Source of the DNA: CAMDPA01 sp050186055
GTDB lineage: Bacteria > Pseudomonadota > Alphaproteobacteria > Rhizobiales > Hyphomicrobiaceae
Assembly (NCBI GenBank): GCA_050186055.1
Contig: JBFWYV010000277.1
Coordinates: 1 to 6,656 of the forward strand
Direction of reading: 5' to 3'
Length of the DNA stretch: 6,656 nucleotides
Part shown: in pieces, positions 1-5,131 of the stretch
Position numbering within the stretch: position 1 is the stretch's first letter
Layout: each line of letters opens with the position of its first letter
Made by a program: the position numbers and the translations under genes
The notes under the pieces: generated by a model
The model's database searches: none
What the model saw: only the letters and a program-made list of their open reading frames with translations
What the model was told of the DNA's origin: nothing

Positions 1-378
1 GACCAGCTCCGCATACCCGCCCGGCCGATGAATACCGATGTTGCTGTGCCACGGACATTCAGAGCCCCGCCCCTCGCGGCAGGCTTCGCATGCGCCGCAC
101 GTGATCCGCGAGCACACGATGACACGCTCGCCCACGCGGCCCGGCGCAACGCCCGGCCCGACAGCAACAATCTCGCCCGCCGGGTCCTGACCGGGGATCA
201 GCGGCAGATGCTTCTCGGTGCCGGCCTCGCCGCGGATCACGTTCAGGTCGCGCGTCCGGTTGACGGTCACGGCATGGACCCGAACGAGCAGTTCACCGGG
301 CCCCGGCACCGGGTCAGCGATGGTCTCGACCCGAACCGCCTCCGCACCTCCGTACTGGCGAACCACGATCGCTCTCAT
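1..378 (-). CDS. Medium-chain dehydrogenase/quinone-reductase family protein, N-terminal 126 residues (partial)
   Basis: The reverse strand opens with ATG at 378, preceded by GGGAGGAAAGAG (a good ribosome binding site), and stays open to the window edge, so the C-terminal Rossmann NAD(P)-binding domain is not visible. What is seen is the GroES-like N-terminal domain of the medium-chain dehydrogenase/reductase (MDR) family: start MRAIVVRQYGG, the PGPGELLVRV stretch (25-34), a GQDPAGEIVAVG motif (63-74), and a structural-zinc lobe C94-x2-C97-x2-C100-x7-C108. The usual first catalytic-zinc Cys is absent (the region reads VNRTRDL, 39-45), and the usual GHE motif reads GQD (63-65). A classical zinc alcohol dehydrogenase is therefore unlikely, and an NADPH:quinone-reductase-like redox enzyme is more plausible. 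The substrate cannot be told. It is transcribed leftward, divergently from the small lipoprotein gene. Confidence 0.9.
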   Translation of the reverse strand, partial: MRAIVVRQYGGAEAVRVETIADPVPGPGELLVRVHAVTVNRTRDLNVIRGEAGTEKHLPLIPGQDPAGEIVAVGPGVAPGRVGERVIVCSRITCGACEACREGRGSECPWHSNIGIHRPGGYAELV

Positions 379-396
379 CTCTTTCCTCCCATCGCT

Positions 397-411
397 CCCG
401 GCCAGGCCGGG
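397..411. repeat. 15-bp GC-rich palindrome in the 5' leader of the dehydrogenase gene
   Basis: CCCGGCC and GGCCGGG flank a single central A at 404, giving a perfect 7-bp-arm palindrome. It lies 18 bp upstream of the dehydrogenase ATG at 378, just before its ribosome binding site. It could be a protein-binding site or a small leader hairpin. In GC-rich DNA a palindrome of this kind can also arise by chance. Confidence 0.4.
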
Positions 412-426
412 CCATTTGTTCGTCCC

Positions 427-449
427 ATCCACAGACCTCCTGTGGATAA
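427..449. repeat. Inverted repeat with an embedded DnaA-box consensus, upstream of the dehydrogenase gene
   Basis: ATCCACAG (427-434) and CTGTGGAT (440-447) form perfect 8-bp arms around ACCTC. The right arm runs into TGTGGATAA (441-449), which on the minus strand is TTATCCACA, an exact DnaA-box consensus. The left arm gives only a degenerate inverted match (CCATCCACA). The site is 49-71 bp upstream of the dehydrogenase ATG and could be an operator or a lone DnaA site. There is no cluster of boxes, so an origin is not supported. The rest of the 379-616 spacer shows nothing further that I can identify. Confidence 0.45.
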
Positions 450-616
450 ACGACCTTCACTGGCCCTGTCCCGCACCAATTTGCGCGGACACCGCTTCCG
501 AGACCAGCTTCCGCATGGAAACGCTGCCGTGAATCTGTCTAAGAGGGAGTCCAGCGGCGGTCGCGACAGGGTTTGGCGTGACGACCCCGGCACTCCAGAT
601 CGATGCGGGGAATGTC

Positions 617-925
617 ATGCGGATCATCAGGCTCGGCAGCATTGCGGTCATGGCGCTCATTGTTTCCGCCTGCTCATGCGAAACCCTTGAACGGGCAGGA
701 TTTCAGCCGGCACGGCTGAGCATCAAGGACACCCCACCGGCCAAGCGGCCGCACATCGCGCGTGCCGCCGCCATGACCATCATGTCGGCACACGCCGACA
801 TGTCCAGCCTGCGCCGCTTCTGCGGTGAGCGGCACGTCCGCTTTCAGGCTGGAACGCTCAAGGAATCGCCGGAGCAAAGGGCGCGCAACAACGCGATGTG
901 CCAGAAGGTCTACGATCCGAAATAG
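617..925 (+). CDS. Small putative lipoprotein of unknown function
   Basis: This is a 102-residue reading frame starting at ATG 617, with GGGGA (607-611) at suitable spacing. An upstream in-frame GTG at 578 would add 13 residues in front of the signal peptide and is less likely. The N-terminus has Arg2 and Arg5, a hydrophobic stretch (6-18) and a lipobox-like V16-S17-A18-C19, followed by a second Cys at 21. This suggests export and lipid attachment at Cys19. The mature part is short, basic and mostly hydrophilic, with two more cysteines (C69 in RRFCGE and C95 in NAMCQK) that could pair in the periplasm. I do not recognise the family. It stands alone on the plus strand, converging on the Rieske gene with 39 bp between stop codons and no clear terminator hairpin there. 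Confidence 0.65.
   Translation: MRIIRLGSIAVMALIVSACSCETLERAGFQPARLSIKDTPPAKRPHIARAAAMTIMSAHADMSSLRRFCGERHVRFQAGTLKESPEQRARNNAMCQKVYDPK
781..802. repeat. Strong hairpin inside the lipoprotein gene
   Basis: CATGTCGGC (781-789) and GCCGACATG (794-802) are perfect 9-bp complementary arms around the 4-nt loop ACAC. It lies within the coding sequence and encodes the peptide around MSAHADM. It has no following T-run, so it is not a normal terminator. An RNA structure, a binding site or coincidence are all possible. Confidence 0.45.
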
Positions 926-964
926 CAGTCGGAAGATTGCCCGGCCTCACGACGCCAAGACCGA

Positions 965-1294
965 TCAATCCTCGATCAGAACCTGCACGTCCTCGCCGTC
1001 GACGCGGGTCTGATAGGTCTTCAGATCGCAGAAGATCGGCGGCCCCAGCCCCTTGCCGGTCTTGATCTCGAACGCGCCGCCGTGCAGCGGGCATTCGATC
1101 ACGTCGCCATCCATCTGCCCGTCGGTGAGAAACGCGTAGGCGTGCGTGCATTCGTTGTCGGTGGCGAAGAACGTACCATCCAGGTTGTAGATCGCGAGCT
1201 GCTTGTCGGCCGCTTCTACCCCCTTCATGCTGCCCGGCTCGAGGTCCTGGGCCTTGACCACGCTCACCCACTCGCCGCCTGCATCTGCTGCCAT
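965..1294 (-). CDS. Rieske [2Fe-2S] ferredoxin
   Basis: The product is a 109-residue soluble ferredoxin of the kind that passes electrons to Rieske non-heme-iron oxygenases. The Rieske cluster ligands are intact: C49-T-H51 (in NECTHAYA) and C68-P-L-H71 (in IECPLHGGAF), separated by 16 residues. The length and the absence of a membrane anchor or catalytic domain match stand-alone BphF/NidA-ferredoxin-type proteins rather than a bc1 Rieske subunit. I chose ATG 1294, with GGGG 9 nt upstream; an in-frame TTG at 1309 would add five residues. The gene begins 17 nt after the stop of the decarboxylase-like gene on the same strand, so the two are probably co-transcribed. No oxygenase or reductase partner is in the window, so the electron acceptor is unknown. 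The fold and cofactor are near certain; the pathway is not. Confidence 0.93.
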   Translation of the reverse strand: MAADAGGEWVSVVKAQDLEPGSMKGVEAADKQLAIYNLDGTFFATDNECTHAYAFLTDGQMDGDVIECPLHGGAFEIKTGKGLGPPIFCDLKTYQTRVDGEDVQVLIED

Positions 1295-1311
1295 CGTCCT
1301 GAACCCCAATT

Positions 1312-2346
1312 CTACACCCGTGTAACGGGTCCCTGTCTGATCGTCGGCGCCGCGCCGTGCCGCTCCGGCCTGTCGAACGCCGGATCGAAAATTTCTTCGG
1401 ACGAAACGACGCGAGGCGCAAGCCCCTGCTCGTGCACCCAGCGCCCCAGCGCCGCCAGCGCCGGCCGGTTGGGCGCATGGCCATAAGACCAGAAATCGTC
1501 GCCGAATACCCGCCGGCTCTCCTCGACATGATCGAGCAGGAAGGGGAGCGACAGGTGCAGCGCATCCGTGTCGTACAGCCCGCTGATCGCCATGTCCTTT
1601 GCAGCGGTGAACGCCGCATAGAGATTGGCCGGAACCCAGGGATGAGCCGCTACGACGTCCTTGCGCACCACGACGGCATGCATGATCGGAAAGATCCCGG
1701 TCTTCCTGAAGTGCTCGGTCTCGGCCGCCTTGAAGTCCGGAAACAGCCGGGCGATATGCGCCTTCCCGGCCAGGAAGCTGGGCGGCAGGTAGATCGACAG
1801 CAGAGCATCGAGCTCGCCTCGTTCCAGCATGGCCTCCAGCGTGTCGTCACCGCCGACGAACTCCAGCCGGATATCGGGCGGCAGAGCGAGCGGCACGAGC
1901 GGCGGCTGCGTCGGGGCGGTCAGCCCGCCGACGAACCAGTGGATGTCTCGCGCGTGCACGCCATACTCGTCGGCGAGCAGACCCTTCATGAAGACCGTTG
2001 CAGTCGCGCCGTACTGGGTAACACCGACCCGCTTTCCCTTGAGATCGGAGGCGTGACGAATTCCCGCACCGGTCCGGATGTAAATGCAGGAATGCCGGAA
2101 GATCTTCGACAACGCCACCGGCATCGCCACGAACGGGCATTCGCCGCGCGCAATCAGCGTGACATAAGAGGCGAGCGACAATTCCGCCGCCTCGAACGCC
2201 TGGTCGTTCAGCATACGCGTGAACGTCTCATGCGGCCGCGAAATCACGATATCGAGATCGATTCCGGCCGGTTTTACGCGTCCGTCCAGCAGCGGCTGCA
2301 CGCGGTCGTAGTGGAAGCAGGCCAGTTGAAGCTTGAGGTCCGGCAT
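1312..2346 (-). CDS. 4,5-dihydroxyphthalate decarboxylase-like / substrate-binding-fold protein
   Basis: The product is about 344 residues with a type-2 periplasmic-binding-protein fold. Features recognised: LKLQLACFHYDR at the N-terminus, FEAAELSLASYV (51-62), DLKGKRVGVTQYGATA (101-116), a TGIFPIMHAVVVRKD segment (216-230), and a C-terminal run including FWSYGHAPNRPA and VHEQGL (285-308). These recall the 4,5-dihydroxyphthalate decarboxylase (Pht5) family and its many relatives annotated as ABC substrate-binding proteins. There is no signal peptide, so a cytoplasmic enzyme is favoured over a periplasmic receptor. The start is uncertain: ATG 2346 aligns best with the family, ATG 2358 would add four residues and GTG 2382 twelve, and none has a well-placed ribosome binding site. 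The Rieske ferredoxin gene follows, suggesting aromatic-compound metabolism. The exact substrate is not deducible, and several relatives lack a proven decarboxylase activity. Confidence 0.85.
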   Translation of the reverse strand: MPDLKLQLACFHYDRVQPLLDGRVKPAGIDLDIVISRPHETFTRMLNDQAFEAAELSLASYVTLIARGECPFVAMPVALSKIFRHSCIYIRTGAGIRHASDLKGKRVGVTQYGATATVFMKGLLADEYGVHARDIHWFVGGLTAPTQPPLVPLALPPDIRLEFVGGDDTLEAMLERGELDALLSIYLPPSFLAGKAHIARLFPDFKAAETEHFRKTGIFPIMHAVVVRKDVVAAHPWVPANLYAAFTAAKDMAISGLYDTDALHLSLPFLLDHVEESRRVFGDDFWSYGHAPNRPALAALGRWVHEQGLAPRVVSSEEIFDPAFDRPERHGAAPTIRQGPVTRV

Positions 2347-2397
2347 CGATATCGACATTCCCGTGAAATGAGCTTTCAGCACAGATCGGCGCAGGCA

Positions 2398-2415
2398 GTT
2401 TCGAACGTTTCGGAC
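2398..2415. repeat. Tandem 9-bp direct repeat, candidate operator
   Basis: GTTTCGAAC (2398-2406) is followed immediately by GTTTCGGAC (2407-2415), an 8/9 match. It lies about 50 bp upstream of the decarboxylase-like gene start in the divergent spacer. A direct-repeat binding site for a regulator is possible, but nothing identifies one. Confidence 0.3.
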
Positions 2416-2447
2416 TCATCTGCAAGCAAACGGCTGAGGTCCGAAGC

Positions 2448-2471
2448 CCGCTTGCCAAATCCGGCAAGCGG
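2448..2471. repeat. Inverted repeat in the divergent spacer, candidate operator or hairpin
   Basis: CCGCTTGCC (2448-2456) and GGCAAGCGG (2463-2471) are perfect 9-bp arms separated by AAATCC. The element sits between the divergently transcribed decarboxylase-like gene (about 100 bp away) and mrpE (about 158 bp away). It has no T-run on either side, so a regulator-binding palindrome is more likely than a terminator. Which of the two operons it would control is unknown. Confidence 0.5.
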
Positions 2472-2491
2472 ACAGGGACGTCCGGTTACCA

Positions 2492-2520
2492 TTGCCCCCT
2501 GCTGTCAAATAATCTACACA
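2492..2520 (+). promoter_or_regulatory. Weak sigma70-like promoter candidate for the mrp operon
   Basis: TTGCCC (2492-2497) and TACACA (2515-2520) are 17 bp apart, a correct spacing, but match the -35 and -10 consensus at only 4/6 and 3/6. The pair lies in the most AT-rich part of the spacer, about 110 bp before the mrpE ATG and just downstream of the 2448-2471 palindrome. The remaining leader (2521-2616) holds no riboswitch or terminator that I can recognise. Confidence 0.2.
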
Positions 2521-2628
2521 ACCCTCCTGAGAGCTTCCCCGATACTGGCAACGGCCGCCAGCGCCCAGAGTCAGACGGTGGCGGCTGCGGCGAAAAATGC
2601 TGCTCCTTGCATCGTTGGGGGAGGGGAA

Positions 2629-3102
2629 ATGCGGCAATTGAGCCTAGGCGTTCTGCTGTTCGCGTTCTGGCTGACGCTGTCAGGCCACTATACGCCGCTG
2701 CTCATGGGCATCGGTCTCGTCGCGTCGATCCTGTGCGTCGCCCTTGCGGTCCGCATGAACGGGGCCGACCACGAAGCCGTTCCGATCGCCCTGATGGGAT
2801 CCGCACTCTCGTACTGGCCGTGGCTCGTGTGGGAGATCTGCAAATCCGCCTGGAGCGTGTCGAAGATCATACTCAGCCCGCGCCTGCCCATCTCGCCGAC
2901 CATGACGGTCGTGGCCGCCGGCCAGCAGACGCCGGTCGGCATAGCGACCTACGCGAACTCGATCACTTTGACACCCGGTACGATTACGACCGGCGTCCGG
3001 GGCAATCTGCTGACCGTTCACGCGCTGGTCCGGGACGGGGCCGACGACCTGGAAGGCGGCGGAATGGATGCGCGCGTCACTCAGTTCGAAGGAGCCAAGT
3101 GA
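2629..3102 (+). CDS. mrpE: Mrp-type Na+/H+ antiporter subunit E (MrpE/MnhE/PhaE; MbhA-like)
   Basis: The product is 157 residues, normal for the family. Hydrophobic N-terminal segments (about 5-43 and 52-83) are followed by a cytoplasmic C-terminal domain carrying the family signature YANSITLTPGTIT. ATG 2629 is preceded by the purine-rich GGGGGAGGGGAA, a strong ribosome binding site. The open frame continues upstream without a better start, and that upstream part is antisense to the decarboxylase-like gene. MrpE is a small accessory subunit needed for assembly or stability of the multi-subunit cation/proton antiporter in the inner membrane. It is the first gene of the operon, and its stop overlaps the mrpF start by 1 nt (TGATG). 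Identification is by signature and context. Confidence 0.95.
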   Translation: MRQLSLGVLLFAFWLTLSGHYTPLLMGIGLVASILCVALAVRMNGADHEAVPIALMGSALSYWPWLVWEICKSAWSVSKIILSPRLPISPTMTVVAAGQQTPVGIATYANSITLTPGTITTGVRGNLLTVHALVRDGADDLEGGGMDARVTQFEGAK

Positions 3103-3383
3103 TGTTCGCGCTCGCCGTTTCTGCGATTCTCGTTGCACTGACGCTGGTGATCATATGCGCGATCAGAGGCCCCACCGTTTTCGACCGCGTGCTGGCCGGC
3201 AACTCGGTGGGCACACTGGCGATCCTGCTGCTCGCTGCTGTGGGCTTCATGACGGGACGGCCCGAGTGGCTTGACATCGCGCTGACGTACGGCCTGCTCA
3301 ATCTGATCTCGACGCTCGCCGTCCTGAAATTCTTTCGCCACGGGGACCTTGCCTACGACGTCGAGGAGGACGCCAAGTCGTGA
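3102..3383 (+). CDS. mrpF: Mrp-type Na+/H+ antiporter subunit F (MrpF/MnhF; MbhB-like)
   Basis: This is a 93-residue, three-helix membrane protein with the family hallmarks RGPTVFDRVLAGN (22-34), containing the conserved Asp28-Arg29 pair, and a DIALTYGLLN motif with Asp58 before the third helix. The acidic tail (DVEEDAKS) is cytoplasmic-looking. ATG 3102 has AAGGAG at 3089-3094, a good ribosome binding site inside the end of mrpE. The stop overlaps the GTG of mrpG by 4 nt. In the Mrp complex this subunit packs with MrpG and the MrpA C-terminal region near the proposed cation path. All key residues of the family look intact. Confidence 0.95.
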   Translation: MFALAVSAILVALTLVIICAIRGPTVFDRVLAGNSVGTLAILLLAAVGFMTGRPEWLDIALTYGLLNLISTLAVLKFFRHGDLAYDVEEDAKS

Positions 3384-3772
3384 GCAGCCTCGTGATCGAC
3401 CTTCTGAGCTGGCCCCTGATCGTTGCCGGCAGCATCTTCATCGTCATCGGCGCCGTCGGCATGGTGCGAATGCCGGACGTCTACACGCGCATGCACGCGG
3501 CCAGCGTGATCGACACGCTCGGCGCCGGCCTCCTTATCCTGGGCCTGGTGCTGCAGGCAGGCCTCTCGCTCAACGCCTTGAAGCTGCTGATTCTGCTGGC
3601 ATTGATCTTCTTCTTCGGGCCGGTGGTGACGCATGCGCTGGCCCAGGCCTCCTTGCATGAAGGGGTCGAGCCGCTGCTGAGCGAGGATCGCCGCGAGCGC
3701 CGCTCCAGCGAGTTGGCCGCCTCCGGCGACTCCAGCGAGTTGGCCGCCTCCGGCGACAAGGGGAATCGATGA
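3380..3772 (+). CDS. mrpG: Mrp-type Na+/H+ antiporter subunit G (MrpG/MnhG; MbhC-like) with duplicated tail
   Basis: The product is 130 residues with three membrane helices (about 11-30, 44-62 and 66-86). It carries the MnhG signature: GMVRMPDVYTRMHAAS (27-42) followed by DTLGAGL. The start is GTG 3380 (GTGA overlap with mrpF), with AGGAGGA at 3364-3370 and 9-nt spacing. Beyond the conserved core the cytoplasmic tail (about 87-130) is hydrophilic and low in complexity. It contains two perfect copies of SSELAASGD (109-117 and 118-126) made by a 27-bp tandem duplication. The tail is probably disordered and dispensable for transport. The stop overlaps the next gene's ATG. Confidence 0.95.
   Translation: MSSLVIDLLSWPLIVAGSIFIVIGAVGMVRMPDVYTRMHAASVIDTLGAGLLILGLVLQAGLSLNALKLLILLALIFFFGPVVTHALAQASLHEGVEPLLSEDRRERRSSELAASGDSSELAASGDKGNR
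3703..3757 (+). repeat. Perfect 27-bp tandem duplication in the mrpG tail
   Basis: Two identical in-frame 27-bp units (codons at 3704-3730 and 3731-3757, with one extra matching base at 3703) encode SSELAASGD twice. Complete identity at every base, including third positions, points to a recent duplication or a repeat prone to slippage. No AT-rich target duplication or transposon end is visible. Confidence 0.9.
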
Positions 3773-4335
3773 TGGAGAATCTGGTTGTAACAGTGCTGCT
3801 GTCGCTGCTTGCCGTCATAACGATCGTGATCATCCGACAGCGCAGCTTGTTTGCCGTCGTCATCCTGGCGGGGATCTACAGCTTTCTGATGGCGAGCATA
3901 CTGATTGTGCTCGACGCCGTCGACGTCGCCATGACGGAAGCTTCCGTCGGCGCGGGCATCTCCACCGTCGTGCTTCTTGCAACGTTGTATCTCACGCAAT
4001 CGCGCGAATATCCACGCCCGCGCTCGGCCCTGGTCCCGCTGTTCGTTTCCGTCGTCATCGGCGGCGCCCTGATCGCCGGGACACTCGCGTTGCCGCCCTT
4101 CGGCACGCCCGATGCGCCGATCCACAAGCATACGAGCCCGCGCTATCTCCAGAAAACCGTCGAGGAAACGACCGCGCCGAACGTCGTGACGTCGGTTCTT
4201 GCCGATTACCGCGGTTACGACACATTGGGCGAGACGACGGTCATCTTCACGGCCGGCATCGGCGTGCTCCTTCTCTTGAAAGGACGACGGCGGCGCTACG
4301 CGCCGGAGACAGGCGAGGAGATCAAAGGACAATGA
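3769..4335 (+). CDS. Free-standing MrpA C-terminal subunit (MbhD/DUF4040 + MbhE-like)
   Basis: The 188-residue product corresponds to the C-terminal part of MrpA, here as its own gene. An MbhD-like (DUF4040) region covers about 5-78, with three helices and the hallmark DVAMTEASVGAGIS (52-65, containing Asp52 and Glu57). An MbhE-like region covers about 88-172, with the hallmark DYRGYDTLGE (146-155) before the last helix. The tail is basic and cytoplasmic. ATG 3769 gives ATGA overlap with mrpG; ATG 3772 is an equally possible start one codon later, and AAGGGG at 3758-3763 suits either. In MrpA these helices contribute to the cation pathway and to contacts with MrpE, F and G. The gene sits exactly where mbhD and mbhE sit in archaeal membrane-bound hydrogenase operons, but the two are joined in one protein. 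Confidence 0.92.
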   Translation: MMENLVVTVLLSLLAVITIVIIRQRSLFAVVILAGIYSFLMASILIVLDAVDVAMTEASVGAGISTVVLLATLYLTQSREYPRPRSALVPLFVSVVIGGALIAGTLALPPFGTPDAPIHKHTSPRYLQKTVEETTAPNVVTSVLADYRGYDTLGETTVIFTAGIGVLLLLKGRRRRYAPETGEEIKGQ

Positions 4336-4754
4336 AGCTCGACCTGATCCTTAGGATCGGCACCAAGCTTATCCTGCCTTTCATCCTGCTGTTCGCCCTC
4401 TACGTTCATTTCCACGGCGACTACGGTCCCGGAGGAGGCTTTCAGGCCGGAGTGATCGCCGCCGGCATGCTGATCCTGCATGCCCTCGTATTCGGCGTGC
4501 GCGCGACAAAACGCATCGCTCCTCAGCGCGTGGTGGAGACGATGGTGCCGCTTGGCGTGCTGGTCTATGCCAGCGCCGGCCTGCCGGCACTGTTCAAAGG
4601 CATGAACTACCTGAATTATGCCGCCTACGATCTCCATCATCCCGCACACGGACATCACCTCGGGATCCTGCTGGTGGAGAGCGGCGTCATCATCACCGTG
4701 TTCTCGACCATGGTGGCGATCTTCTACGCGTTTTCCGAGCGGGGCCGCGCATGA
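4332..4754 (+). CDS. mrpB: Mrp-type Na+/H+ antiporter subunit B (MrpB/MnhB; MbhF-like)
   Basis: The product is 140 residues, the usual size, with four predicted helices (about 10-27, 36-56, 69-87 and 110-134). The MnhB signature HGDYGPGGGFQAG (28-40) is intact. Between helices 3 and 4 is a histidine-rich loop, HHPAHGHH (102-109). The start is ATG 4332, overlapping the previous stop as ATGA, with AAAGGA just upstream. The stop overlaps the mrpC start the same way. The subunit is an integral part of the antiporter membrane arm. MrpB is clearly identified. Confidence 0.95.
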   Translation: MKLDLILRIGTKLILPFILLFALYVHFHGDYGPGGGFQAGVIAAGMLILHALVFGVRATKRIAPQRVVETMVPLGVLVYASAGLPALFKGMNYLNYAAYDLHHPAHGHHLGILLVESGVIITVFSTMVAIFYAFSERGRA

Positions 4755-4780
4755 ACCTCGTTGACATGAACCTCGTCGAA
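4751..4780 (+). repeat. Imperfect 15-bp tandem repeat duplicating the mrpC start
   Basis: Bases 4751-4765 and 4766-4780 match at 13 of 15 positions, each being ATGAACCTCGTNGA plus one base, and encode MNLVD then MNLVE. The repeat creates two in-frame ATG starts for mrpC. Confidence 0.75.
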
Positions 4781-5131
4781 GAGCTGTTCCAGCACTACAA
4801 CTACTTCATCACCATCTTCCTGATGGTCGCCGGTCTCTATGTCGTGATCGCGCGCGGCAACATGATCAAGAAGCTGGTCGGCCTGTCGCTGTTCCAGACG
4901 TCGGTCTATCTGCTCTACATCTCTCCGGGAAAGATCCTTGGCGGGACCGCGCCCATCATCGACCCTGACTTCAAGGTCTACTCCAACCCGCTGCCGCACG
5001 TGCTGATCCTCACCGCGATCGTGGTCGGCGTCGCCACGCTTGCCCTTGGCCTTGCCCTGGTGGTGCGCATTCACGAAGCCTACGGCACGATCGAGGAGGA
5101 TGAGATCTTTGATCGGGACCGGGGCTCATGA
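4751..5131 (+). CDS. mrpC: Mrp-type Na+/H+ antiporter subunit C (MrpC/MnhC; NuoK/MbhG-like)
   Basis: The product is 126 residues and homologous to NuoK of complex I. It has three helices (about 17-36, 41-58 and 84-107) and the typical segments GLYVVIARGNMIKKLVGLSL, QTSVYLLYIS and PLPHVLILTAIVVGVA. The C-terminus is acidic (TIEEDEIFDRDRGS). Two starts compete: ATG 4751 (ATGA overlap with mrpB) and ATG 4766, five codons on. Both begin with the same MNLV codons because of a near-perfect 15-bp repeat. The first keeps the operon's overlap pattern and is preferred. MrpC sits beside the MrpD subunit in the membrane domain. The stop overlaps the mrpD start. Confidence 0.95.
   Translation: MNLVDMNLVEELFQHYNYFITIFLMVAGLYVVIARGNMIKKLVGLSLFQTSVYLLYISPGKILGGTAPIIDPDFKVYSNPLPHVLILTAIVVGVATLALGLALVVRIHEAYGTIEEDEIFDRDRGS

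Noticed and set aside
427..449. Replication origin suggested by the DnaA-box sequence
   Set aside because: There is only one exact box, with no AT-rich unwinding region and no origin-associated genes nearby.
28..690. 220-codon plus-strand open frame
   Set aside because: It is antisense to the dehydrogenase fragment and then runs through a spacer and into the lipoprotein gene in another frame. The composition is not protein-like.
926..964. Bidirectional terminator between the convergent lipoprotein and ferredoxin genes
   Set aside because: The 39-bp gap has no stable stem with flanking T or A runs.
1313..1330. Short inverted repeats (TACAC/GTGTA and ACCCG/CGGGT) at the end of the decarboxylase-like gene
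   Set aside because: The arms are only 5 bp and overlap each other and the stop codon region. This is too weak to call a terminator or operator.
1357..2628. Long plus-strand open frame running into mrpE
   Set aside because: It is antisense to the clearly coding decarboxylase-like gene. mrpE starts at 2629 with its own ribosome binding site and a family-typical N-terminus.
2521..2628. Possible ion-sensing riboswitch or attenuator in the mrpE leader
   Set aside because: I could not find a conserved riboswitch core or a hairpin followed by a T-run, so nothing supports a call.
3481..4332. 283-codon minus-strand open frame opposite mrpG and the MbhD/E-like gene
   Set aside because: It is an antisense shadow of two confidently identified membrane-protein genes.
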